From Buddleja alternifolia (lineage: Eukaryota; Streptophyta; Magnoliopsida; Lamiales; Scrophulariaceae), in NCBI GenBank assembly GCA_019426215.1, contig CM033394.1:48792423-48856422 (forward strand): DNA of 64,000 nt, read 5' to 3'. The notes below the pieces were generated by a model that was not told the origin of the DNA, did not search any database, and was given only the letters and a program-made list of their open reading frames with translations. Position numbers and translations under genes: made by a program. Of the stretch, positions 46,622 through 57,420 are shown in pieces (the first letter of the stretch is position 1; the number at the start of each line of letters is the position of its first letter).

Positions 46622-49600
46622 ATGGCGTTGGCGTTCGATGAATACGGCCGGCCGTTCATTATAATAAGGGAGCAGGAGCAGAAAACCAGATTGCGCGGCC
46701 TCGACGCGCAGAAGGCGAACATTAGCGCAGGGAAAGCGGTGGCTCGGATCCTCCGAACCTCGCTAGGACCTAAAGGCATGGATAAGATGCTTCAGAGTCC
46801 TGACGGCGACGTCACCATTAGTAAGCTCTGCGCTTTACCTGATTTGTTGTGTTTTGTGTATGTATAGTTTCGTGTGTGTAAGTATTGTGAATTCGTTGTA
46901 GTAGCAAGAAATGCTTTGGTTTGGTGCTTCTGTGCGTTACGGAATGTAATATGTTGTGTTTTGTATTTGTTGTAGTTTCGTGTGTGTAAGTATTATGAAT
47001 TCGTTGTAGTAGCAAGAAATGCTTTGGTTTGGTGCTTCTGTGCGTTACGGAGTGTAATATGTTGTGTTTTGTATGTATTGTTGTTTCGTTTGTGTAAGTA
47101 CTGTGAATTCGTAGTGACAAGGAAAAATGCTTTGATTTGGTGCTTTCTGGCGCTACGGAATGTAATATGCTTATTTTATTAGTTTATTTGAAGTGTGCGT
47201 GGCTTTGTAAGATTGGGGGTAGCCATACTGTGGCTTCAATTAGTAAGGTCTTCAAGGTTTTATTTATCTGCTTAAGGAAATCGAAGTTTGAAGTCTTATT
47301 TAGTATTGTTTAAAAGCACGAAAAGTTTGATTTTTAGTTTTCACAACTAGATATAGTGTAAATCTACATCTCCTGAATCAATATGATATCCTTTGTACCG
47401 TAGTTATAGTATATACGAGGAAAGATAAGTATAAATGTTTAATTTCATTCACCTAGAACTTTGTGAGATATGCTGGTCACTTTTGTATGAACTCAGTGTT
47501 GAAAGTGTGGTGTGTAAGGATAAAAGTTACTTATTTCTGATTGTTTTGTGGTCAGCAAATGACGGTGCTACAATCTTGGAGCAGATGGATGTTGACAGTC
47601 AGATTGGTAAGCTCATGGTTGAATTATCAAGGAGTCAAGACTATGAAATTGGTGATGGAACCACTGGAGTTGTTGTCATGGCTGGTGCACTTTTAGAACA
47701 AGCTGAGAAGCTATTAGAGCGTGGAATTCATCCTATCAGGATTGCAGAAGGATATGAAGTGGCTTCCAGGATTGCTTTTGAACACTTGGAGCATATATCC
47801 CATAAATTTGAATTTAGTGCAACAAATGCGGAGTCTTTGGTTCAGACATGTATGACTACTCTATCCTCCAAAATGTGAGTAGTGTTTCATGTTTTGGATC
47901 GTGCTTCTTCCCCCCGTGGTACTTCGATTGCTCTTGTTTCCAACCTATTTGTCTAAAATATAAATTACTATTTATATCATTAGAATCTCGAAATTGCCAT
48001 TACCTTTAATTCAATAGATTACCAGTTGTGATTCATAGGATATTTTGAAGTTGTGAATAGACTTTCTGGGTTTTCACCGTCTAATGCTTTGGTGCTTTAC
48101 TTGTTTGATGTTGTCAACTATGCTTTGCAGTGTGAATAGGTGTAAACGCAGTTTGGCAGAGATCTCAGTCAAAGCAGTGCTTGCTGTTGCAGATTTAGAG
48201 AGGAAGGATGTTAACCTTGACTTAATTAAAGTAGAGGGAAAAGTGGGTGGAAAACTGGAGGATACTGAACTAATATATGGGATCATTGTTGACAAAGATA
48301 TGAGTCATCCACAGATGCCAAAGCAAATTGAGAATGCAAAAATAGCCATTCTAACTTGCCCCTTTGAGCCTCCGAAGCCAAAGACTAAACATAAGGTCGA
48401 CATTGATTCTGTGGAAAAATTCCAAACCTTGCGTCAGCAAGAAAGGAAATACTTTGATGATATGGTCCAACAATGCAAGGTAAGTATTAGTTTGATAGTA
48501 TATTTATTCAGGTGAAATTTGTTAAGTTTAAAGGTGGAGGCAAGAGCCTATATTGCGAGTTTTTCATTTCCTATTTTGATCGTTTTTTATAAGTTCAATT
48601 GAATTTTGGAGAATCTTGCATTAATGTGTGCAATTTGTATGATTGCTCATGCTAATTGGGATTGCACATATGGTTATCTATATAGCTTCTAAGACCTTTG
48701 CTTAATAAACAAGCCTTGCTGGAACACAGGATGTTGGGGCTACTTTGGTTATCTGCCAATGGGGTTTTGATGATGAGGCAAACCACTTACTAATGAATAG
48801 AAATTTGCCTGCTGTCCGATGGGTCGGTGGTGTAGAGTTAGAGCTGATAGCCATAGCCACAGGTTCATTTGCAATTCCATGATTCCATTTTGGTACTTCT
48901 ACTACATTTTCCCTTTTTCATTTTTGATCTACTGATGGCCCTCTATTTCTTGACTTTTGTATCAGGTGGGAGAATTGTGCCAAGATTTCAGGAGTTGACA
49001 CCAGAGAAACTGGGCAAGGTAAGTTTTCCAACTTATGACTAACGATTTACCTGTCTTTTATTTTATATATTTTACCATATTGTACTCATTTTTATTTTGA
49101 ACTTATCTGAAAATTGATTATGCTTGTGGCATGCCAGGCTGGTTTGGTTCGAGAAAAAGCATTTGGTACCACTAAAGACAGAATGATATATATTGAGCAC
49201 TGTGCAAACTCAAGGGCTGTAACCATATTTATCCGGGGTGGTATGTCCATGTTGTCATATTCCTACGTTTTTTTGACACTTCGTTTTGTGCCAAATAAAA
49301 TGGAAAAAGCCAGTATTTTACTTTCTGTAGTTCACTTGCTATCATGTTAGCCATTCATGTAAGTGTGCAAGAGAGCAGGCGTTGGTGAGAATAAACTAAT
49401 GCAAGAGAGCAGGCATTGGTGAGAATAAACTACTTTTCATTCAGAAATTTGAGACGTGTTCTTCCTTTTAACAATGCTTTAGGTAACAAGATGATGATTG
49501 AGGAAACAAAACGTAGCATTCATGATGCTTTATGCGTTGCTCGGAATCTCATTCGCAACAATTCCATAGTATATGGTGGTGGATCAGCTGAAATTTCTTG

Positions 49601-50561
49601 CTCAATAGCTGTGGAAGCAGCTGCTGATAAATACCCCGGAGTTGAGCAGGTGAGAAAACTCAACCCTTTCTTGCATGCATTGGTTCAACTCTTTGAGCTG
49701 AAGTTTTTAACATTTTTCTCTTTGCAGTATGCAATTAGGGCATTTGCAGATGCATTAGATGCTATTCCCATGGCACTGGCGGAAAATAGCGGTCTTCAGC
49801 CTATAGAAACTTTATCTGCTGTCAAATCTCAGCAAATTAAGGTATATCCTAACCTTGTGTCATTTTTTGGTTTCTTCTACCAATGTCTTGGATTAATAGG
49901 TTCATTGGAGGTGTGTTGGCCTGTCAATTTTGCTATTTTTAAAGCACAATAATAAATAATTTGGTTATCTTTTTCAACCCATTTGAATAACACTAATTAA
50001 TATAGTAAATATTAAGGTTCTTGACCTTCTTCTTTTTCCCCAATTGCCTTTCCATTCTACTATTCCCGTCTCAATTAATAGGTTGGTTGGCGCTGTTGAC
50101 TTGTCAATCTGGCTATTTCCAAATGCGATAACAAATAATTTGGTTAAGTTTTTGCCTTTTCAATCCAATTGAATATTATTACCAACTAATATAACAAATA
50201 TTAGGATTTAATGTTAAAATTAAAACAATCAATGATAAATTAGTTCGAAACATAAGCAAATTTGACTTTGTACCTGCGACATGGGGAGTAATTTTTTTTG
50301 GTCAAAGGCTCAGAAAAGAGTCGTCTTCGTCTCGTTGTTACACTTGTTAGAAACTGAGTTGAAAAAAAATTGCATAATATTTCTCCACAGGAAAACAACA
50401 CTTGCTGTGGTATTGACTGCAACGACGTTGGCACGAACGACATGCGTGAGCAAGATGTGTTCGAGACATTGATAGGGAAACAACAGCAGATCCTTCTTGC
50501 AACTCAAGTTGTTAAAATGATTCTAAAGATCGACGATGTCATCTCACCATCTGAGTATTGA
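46622..50561 (+). CDS. CCT5: T-complex protein 1 subunit epsilon (CCT5 chaperonin), 9 exons
   Basis: Epsilon subunit of the cytosolic CCT/TRiC chaperonin, the double-ring ATPase that folds actin, tubulin and other proteins. Exons: 46622-46820, 47556-47874, 48131-48479, 48730-48862, 48966-49018, 49138-49240, 49483-49649, 49728-49841, 50391-50561; 1608 nt, 535 residues, the same length as in Arabidopsis; all introns GT-AG. N-terminus [20 protein letters not shown]. Nucleotide-binding motifs: [28 protein letters not shown] (about 99-107) and, in the C-terminal equatorial part, GGGSAEI. The apical domain has [15 protein letters not shown], and the C-terminus ends [11 protein letters not shown]. 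The YGIDC-equivalent block reads [17 protein letters not shown], with CC where Arabidopsis has FY. Intron 1 holds a 108 bp minisatellite; introns 6 and 8 hold duplicated blocks. Confidence 0.97.
46846..47168 (+). repeat. 108 bp minisatellite, three units, in CCT5 intron 1
   Basis: Units 46846-46952 (107), 46953-47060 (108) and 47061-47168 (108), each starting GTTGTGTTTTGT and ending GGAATGTAATAT or a close variant. Units 1 and 2 are nearly identical; unit 3 is more diverged. The array begins 25 bases after the splice donor. Confidence 0.93.
49366..49433 (+). repeat. 34 bp tandem duplication in CCT5 intron 6
   Basis: Two adjacent units beginning TGCAAGAGAGCAGGC and ending GAATAAACTA, with one internal difference (GTTGG versus ATTGG). 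Confidence 0.88.
49898..50207 (+). repeat. Diverged direct repeat in CCT5 intron 8
   Basis: A block of about 120 bp starting near GGTTCATTGGAGG (49898) recurs from GGTTGGTTGGCG (50080). Shared pieces are TGTCAAT, GCTATTT, AATAATTTGGTTA and CAAATATTA/TAAATATTA. Old local duplication. Confidence 0.6.
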
Positions 50562-51284
50562 TTTTGTCATCAGGTACTCGGTGCAAAAATTTTTGCTGTC
50601 AAGAATAGTGTTTAACTATATATAGTTTGCTGAATTGGTAGAATTTGGTGGATTTCTTCGTATCGGGTTTTATAGTTTGACGGGTTCTATGGTTGATCGA
50701 CTGATCTTGTCATGTTTTTATTTTATTTTATTTCGTTCTTGGAAGTGGATTTATACACTAGTAGTCTTGTATTTCAGAAGTGACCATTTCTTGGATTTGA
50801 ATATCTTGTAATTTTGAAATTTTGTGTCATAAAAGTACTCTTATTTCTGTCAATCTACGTTCGCAACCTTAATTAGCTAAATTTTATACTTTTATAATAT
50901 GGATTTTTCAAACTTGTCCGTATTTTGATGGTATTTTTTTTTAGCCAAGTATTTTGATGGTATTTGATGTCATAAAAATAGTTTGTTAGTTAATGAAATC
51001 GAGTTCTTGTAATGCTATTATATTGAAATTGATATTGTTGGACTTACAAAAAGCAGTTTTCAGTTAACTTTTCGAGCTATATAGTTAACTATTTCAAGCA
51101 TGGCTGGAAGCACGATATTGGTGTATCATTAGGTATTGTTTCATACCTGTCGTAATGTATCATGATATTATTGAACAATACCATACAAATGCATAATAGA
51201 ATCTTAAAAATTAATAAAATTATAGGAAAACATAAATAATATCACATGTACATAATACAAACTTATGTTGCATTAATACAAAGG
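50562..51284. other. CCT5 3' region and intergenic sequence
   Basis: 3' untranslated region, probably ending near 50860, followed by AT-rich DNA. No gene seen. Confidence 0.5.
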
Positions 51285-52330
51285 GATAATTACACTGGGT
51301 ACCCCTAAGGTATTGCTAAATTACAAATAACATCCCTTAATTCAATAAATTATATCTAACATTTATTTTGTATATTCCGTCTAACATTGAGCACCATCCG
51401 TTTGGGTTTCAGTAAGGCCCCGTTAAATTTTTCGGTAAACTTTCGAAAATGCCCTCGACTTTTTTTGGATCTGGAGACCCAACTTTTTTAGGACAATTAT
51501 ACCATTTTGGTATTATTTATAATGTTTTTTAAAAGTATAGGTGTTATATGTAATGTTGTGTATGTAAAGTATATAAATATTATTTGTAATTAAAAATTAT
51601 TATCAACAAAATAAAAAAATTATAAATTATTAAAATTATAAAATAAAAAATTAGTGTAAAATATCATTTTATTCTTTTAATTAAATTAATATATAATAGT
51701 TTATATAATTTAAAATTTTATATTTTAAATTAATTTATGAAATTTATAAATAAATTTATAAATTGTATTTTAATTAACTAAATTTCTAAAATAAATTACT
51801 TATTAATATATTAATTTATAAATAAATAAAAAAGTAAAAGAAAAAAAAAAGATAAAAAAAAGGGGGTGGGTGCCGTCTTCTCCACCCCACCCCCCATCGC
51901 CACTCCTCCCCCATCCCACCTCCATGCAGATACACACACATACAATTATAGACACGCATGCACAAAGTCACACACACACACACAGAGTCACGCGCACACA
52001 CACACACAAGTAAATTTCTAAGATAATACATACATATATACATATACGCACATACATATACATATATATATATATATGTTTTTATCTTAGATATATATAT
52101 ATATATATATAAGTATTTTTCTTTTAAGTTTAATTTCTTATTTTAAAATTAATATTAGAAGTAAATTTAGATATGTAAAAGGGCTAATTAAGTTTTTTTT
52201 CATTTTTTTTAATGTTTTTTCTTTTTTTTTAAGAAATCTTCTGTAAGGGTATTTTAGTCTTTTGATACTTTCCATCAATTTTTATATCAATACATAAAAA
52301 TTTGGGATGTTATTTGTAATTAGGCCTTAC
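51285..52330. repeat. Long composite AATTAC/CCCC-type element with AT-rich core
   Basis: Left end GGGATAATTACACTGGGTAC with GCTAAATTACAAATAACATC; right end GGGATGTTATTTGTAATTAG, so the ends are inverted copies about 1 kb apart. The core holds A/T-only sequence, a G/C-rich patch at 51865-51925, CA repeats at 51930-52010 and TA tracts to 52110. Larger than the 200 bp copies; might be an expanded relative. Confidence 0.55.
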
Positions 52331-52903
52331 CTCTTGGACCTTAATACAAATATAAAATAAAGCATGCTGAAATTAAAGTTGTTTAGTAGTAACACATCAA
52401 AAAACATTCATTCTAAATATAGTAATATATTCATGAGATCAAATTACATAGCATATATCTTTTTAAAAAAACAATTAGAAGTTCCTTATTGAAATAACAT
52501 TCGAGATGTCTGATAAAATGATGGTATTGCTCATACCATCTAATACAAACCGAAAATATTATCATTGATATTCTGAGAGCCAAGATTTCGAGATAAGAAT
52601 TTTATGAGTTGAACAAAAAGAGAGGAAAAAAAAAAAAAAAAGGGAGACAAGAAACTAAAAGTTCAAATGCAATATCACCAAATTGAATAAGTAGTTATAA
52701 AACAACCATGAACAAGAGTTAATTAAACTATTTACTGGCTGAGGCAAAGAGCTAACAAATATCTAAAGGAGTTAATTCTGCAGCTCCTAAGTCCTACCTT
52801 CTTATTCACAATCACTGTTTCTATTTACACAGAAAATAAAACATTGAAATATGAACAGATAATAAATTAACCATGATTGTGGAGTGAAACCACAGAAGCT
52901 TCA
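52331..52903. other. Sequence downstream of the RCC1 gene
   Basis: AT-rich with an A-run at 52627-52640. Presumed 3' untranslated region of the minus-strand RCC1 gene in the last 200 bases. No other feature seen. Confidence 0.45.
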
Positions 52904-55900
52904 TTAACTGAGATCGATATCGACCCGTTCGGGATTTGCCCTCTCGGTTTGATTATCAACGAGCTCTACACCGAGCTGTCCTTTGTCACCCGCACCAAAC
53001 GCATATAGCTTATCAGATTCCGTGAGCGCAAAAGTATGAGCATTCCAGTATATGGAATTTGTTAGGCTTATCTGTACAACCCGCTCGTTGACCCGTTTTA
53101 GGGATGTTACAAGCTCCGGGCTTAATACGTTCGTGTGCCTATTTCCCTAAACAAACACAAACACAAAGACATGACAAACATAAATCCCAAACCCTTGTTA
53201 GAAAGACGGAAACATGGCTGGAAAATAAATTAAAGTAGCCAATACTCGACTCAAGATTGATCAATAAAACCTCGTTCGAGTTCAAGCCAATTCAATGAGT
53301 ACATAAATCAACTTTTGAACACCTTTTTTCAGTCAATAAGAATTGAAGCTCGATTCGGTAAGTTAAAAATTAGGGTTACATAGATACCCACGCCTGCATG
53401 AGATTCTAATTATGAAAAATACCCAAGGATCAAGAAATTACTATAACTTTCCCCCATCAATAAAAGAAGATGAAAATTTCACCCTTACCAAATAAAAGCA
53501 AATTACAATTTTACCCCTATTTCTCGAGTTGTCAGAATTTGACAGGGTATCGATAATTTATTACCCTCAATAAGTGAGGGAATGTGCATGTAATTTTCCT
53601 TAAAAAATAAATATGACATCAAACTACTCATATGTGTTCAACACGATTAAAGCTCGTTTAAGATCATCTGACTTAACAAACTACAACAAGAGGATAAAAC
53701 TATGGAAGTTCGCGACATGTATTTACTCATAAATATATAAATCAATTCAAAGTTCAAAAAACGAACCTGATCATCAGCAGCGGCGGTATTATGTCCAAGA
53801 CTCGATGATTCTCCACAGCCAAAAGAATAAACGTCTCCAACATCCGAAACTATAAAAGTCGTATAGTCTCCTGTAGCAACATGGACAGCTTTGACATTGC
53901 TAAGTGCTTCAACCACCTTAGGAACCGATTCACAGTCTTCGTTCCCGTGACCTAAGCATCCGTATCGGCCCCAACCCCACGTGCAAACTCTCCCATCTTT
54001 TCCAACCACTGCAGCATGCCAAGCACCAGCTGCAACTACTACAGGCTGGAGATTCAGAGTTTGAAATTGTTCAATTAGTCTTGGCTGCTTCTCGTCTGTT
54101 CGAGTACCGTGCCCTAGCTTTCCACCTAATCCACAACCAACGGAGTATACTGACCTGATATGCGGAAAGATAAATGTAAGAATCGATATACGGGTACTGA
54201 TGGGATGTTCATACAAATATTGCTGAGAAAGTCTTCCAAGAGACGAACCAAAATTAAGTTCGAGGGATAATGGCCAATAAATCAAGACAATATGTTAGGT
54301 GATCATTGATTTTGTTACAGGAATCACTAAAAAGACATGCATTGTGAAGATATGACCGTTGTGTCAATTGGGACGCAATGTAAGAAATATGAAGGGTGCA
54401 AAATCTGCAAAATCTTGAATTCCATTTACTTTACATATAAAACTTGAAATTATAGAAGTGTGAGGTGGCATTAGCCAAGCTCCGTTGAAATTTTAGTGGA
54501 TATTTTGCAAAATAATTAAATATTATATTAAATTTTGGGAAATTTCGGGCTTCGGTTGAAATTTCAGTGGATATTTTGCAAAATCGAACTGAAAGTGGGA
54601 TTTCGCTTTGGTGCCCCCCACGATATCCGAAATTGCGACCTAAACTTAGGACCATGGCGACCACCAAACTAGGATTACCTATACTTCATGGAAATATTAA
54701 ATCTATATATGATGTTTCAATCTAAAGAAGTGATCGGACGAGCATACATGCCGCAGGGTTGACAAGCCAAAGCAAGAAGATAGCAGTATCCAGCTGCAAT
54801 TTGAACCACGGGAATGTTTTCAAGTGCTCCCAACAACGGGCGGGGCTCGAGATCATTTGGCTCCGTTTGATGGCCAAGTTTATTTTCATCTCCCCACGAA
54901 AACGTATAAATCTTGCCTTCTCTTGATAACACAGCTGTAAAGAAATTTCCAATAGCAGCTTGCACAACAAATATATCTTTCAAAGATTCGACTATCTGAG
55001 GGGTGGTTACTAATTTATTTCCCTGAGCTCCATATTCAGCTTCCCCAAAAGAATCTTTTCCAATGGCATAAACCCGACCCGCATCGCTAATTAGCATTGT
55101 CCGACCCGCCCCCGCTGCTGCATGAATAATACGAATTCCTTGCATAGATCTGCATCAAAACAAGTTTGATTCATTCTCTTGCAAAAAACACATCTAGAAC
55201 TGCTTTCTCGATTTTATAAAAAAGATAAATTACAGACACCCCCTGCATGAGACCCTAATTACGAAAAAAGGTTAGACAAGTTACCATAATTCCACTAAGT
55301 AGAAGCATATTACAATTTCACTCTCCGCCAGTAAAAATCAGATTACAATTTGACCCCTTCTTCGAGTTGTCAGGATCGTACAGGGTGTCTTAGTAACTTT
55401 TAAACCTCTAGGGGCTCATGGTAATTACCTAATCAGGCGAGGGCGTGCCTCTTCTTCAGTAGTTCCCTGTCCAAGCTGGCCTGAGCTGTTAGAACCGAAC
55501 GAATAAACAGCTCCTTTAGAAGTCACAGCAAGACTGTGACCGGGACCCGCAATTGCCTGCGACTTCTCCCTTCGGGAACATGCTTCTCCAGCCAATAAGA
55601 ACCTCAAGACTAATTTCCACGACCCGCCACATCTTTCCTTCAAGTCTTGTCTTTGTTCAATTGTCATTGGTTTAAATATGGCTCTCTTCTGGCACATATC
55701 AAGAGCAGCTAGCTCAGCTAGTGAGAGCTCATAGTCGGGGGCAAAATGGGCGGGCTGCCTAAAGAAGGAACAAGTTGCCTGCAAAAAACCAATATGATTC
55801 CAATCAGAAGCATCATCAATTCTAACGGTTGATCAAGAAACGGGCTATGAAAACGGGTAAGATTAAACACACTTGCCTCGAGTTTTGCAAGATCTTGCGG

Positions 55901-56101
55901 GTCCAAATTACACCCGGTGAGGAAATGAAGGACAATAGACGGGTTGGCGGACAATGGAAACTCCCCCGGGCTTGCATTTCCAAAACAATGCCGTTGTTGC
56001 CTTTGATGGGCTACAGGTGGGGCAACTAGAGAAGTAGTAATTGCTTGTTCAACAATGTTATGGTATTGAACGCTCGGCGTTCCACTAGCAGTGGCATCCA
56101 T
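52904..56101 (-). CDS. RCC1-repeat (UVR8-like) family protein, 5 exons, GC-AG first intron
   Basis: Seven-bladed RCC1 beta propeller protein, close to what I recall of Arabidopsis At3g26100, whose function is not settled. Minus-strand exons: 56101-55877, 55778-55429, 55149-54748, 54154-53767, 53146-52904; 1608 nt, 535 residues. N-terminal part: NCFG-type GNASPGEFPLSANPSIVLHF, then an F-box-like helical stretch ending KERCGGSWKLVLRFLLAGEA. RCC1 repeats follow: VYSFGSNSSGQLGQGT, VYAIGKDSFGEAEYG, IYTFSWGDENKLGHQT, VYSVGCGLGGKLGHGT, VCTWGWGRYGCLGHGN, VYSFGCGESSSLGHNT, LYAFGAGDKGQLGVEL; C-terminus ERVDIDLS. The first ATG gives MDATASGTPS; the upstream in-frame codon is GTG. Intron 1 starts GCAAGT instead of GT. 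Introns 2 and 4 carry AATTAC/CCCC repeats, and intron 4 also a GAGTCGAG fragment. Confidence 0.95.
53235..53360. repeat. GAGTCGAG family fragment in RCC1 intron 4
   Basis: ACTCGACTCAAGATTGATCA and CTCGTTCGAGTTCAAGCC, with GAAGCTCGATTCGG further on: the family's motifs in reverse order, shortened. Confidence 0.5.
53368..53604. repeat. AATTAC/CCCC repeat copy in RCC1 intron 4
   Basis: Runs from GGTTACATAGATACCCACGC and GCATGAGATTCTAATTATGA to GAGGGAATGTGCATGTAATT. Contains ATTACAATTTTACCCC and CTCGAGTTGTCAGAATTTGAC, shared with the copy at 55224. Confidence 0.8.
55224..55428 (-). repeat. AATTAC/CCCC repeat copy reaching the splice donor of RCC1 intron 2
   Basis: On the gene's strand the repeat begins GTAATTACCATGAGCCCCTA at the very first base of intron 2 and ends GCAGGGGGTGTCTGTAATTT. 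The same 5' end, GGTAATTACCATGAG, starts the ABCB intron 3 copy at 25085. The repeat fills about 205 of the 279 bases of this intron. Confidence 0.85.
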
Positions 56102-57420
56102 GGGCACCGCTTATGCCTGCAGTGCCCTAATTCGGCTTAAGTGAATATTTAATTTACTGAAAAATCACAAAAACACGTGTAAAATTTTCACAATGTAGCG
56201 TTATTTATATTCAACCCTAATCTGAGTAAGAATCTTGCAAATAAAATAGAGTAAGTCATTACCTTTGAGTTACTAGTTAATCAGAGAATTTGTATCAAGC
56301 CTGCAAGTATACAACGGACAAATTATCAATACAATATATCGAACCACATTGTGCAAAAAAGTCGAAACCGTAATTCCATTCAAACCCCATAAACAAAATT
56401 ACATCAAGCAAACTAAAAATTTAGTCAATGATCAAATAATGTGATTGAAAAATAAAGATCAAAAACGAAAACATGGCGAACCGGGCAATTTGATCTACCG
56501 ATATTAAACGTGGCGAAGGCAAGAGCAACCCGAATGAGGGCATCTGATCAAATGGCACATAAGAAAGCAAACACATTCAGCAACAACAAAGAATAAGCGT
56601 AGCTTATACGTATTCTGTAAGTAAAGAATACTGTTTCACTAAGCTACGAAAACTCCTATATAGGATATTCTCACCAAACCAAAAGATGCCCAAAAAGCTA
56701 GAAATTTTCACCAAAAAAGGTATAAAAAAAATCTACAAAAACGCATAATCAAGAAAACCCAGAATTTTATCATCTCTTAAAAGTAATCACAGATAAACTT
56801 CCAAAATGATCGCCATAATTAATCAAATTTTACACATAAATTGACCATAAAATTCTAATCTTTACACAATTGATTAACAAAACAAGTGTAATTCTTCAAT
56901 CAACAGTGAAGATCAAGTAATAATTTTACAATAACTGTTAAAAAAAAAAAACAGGGCATATATAACACAAGGGAAAGTTTCGATTCTGTACATTCCGATA
57001 CATAAAACAGATCAAGTAACGAAAAAATTCATGAACAAAGTTTTACATGCAAAAGGGGCGTTAGATTCATCAAAACCCATGTGACATCTGCTATGAAAAT
57101 CCACCAAAAAAAAGTTCATAATCCTGATCACGAAGAAGGGTCCTGAATTGGGTTTAAATCTGATCAAGGTAATTTTTAATTTTTATTTTTGGTTGAATTT
57201 TAGATGATGATGATTAAAGGGTTAGAAATGGAGTCTTGATGGGATGTTTTTTTTTTTTTTTTGTTAGAAATATATTGAGCAGAGAGAGAGAGAAAGAGAG
57301 AAGAGTTTTGTTCTGAATGGGATAGTATGTGTGTGAATGTGTGTGTGATGTTATATATATGTGTGTGATGTTATATATATGTATATATATAAGTATATAT
57401 ATAAGGCCTTTATTTTCTCC
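56102..57420. other. Upstream region of the RCC1 gene
   Basis: Presumed leader and promoter. A GA-rich tract at 57281-57305 (CT-rich on the gene's strand) and a T-run at 57247-57262 lie about 1.2 kb upstream of the start codon, so a leader intron is possible. Tandem TGTGTGATGTTATATATAT units lie at about 57340-57380. Confidence 0.4.

Noticed and set aside
46982..47182. Open frame in CCT5 intron 1
   Set aside because: Made of the 108 bp minisatellite units; the periodic peptide is a by-product.
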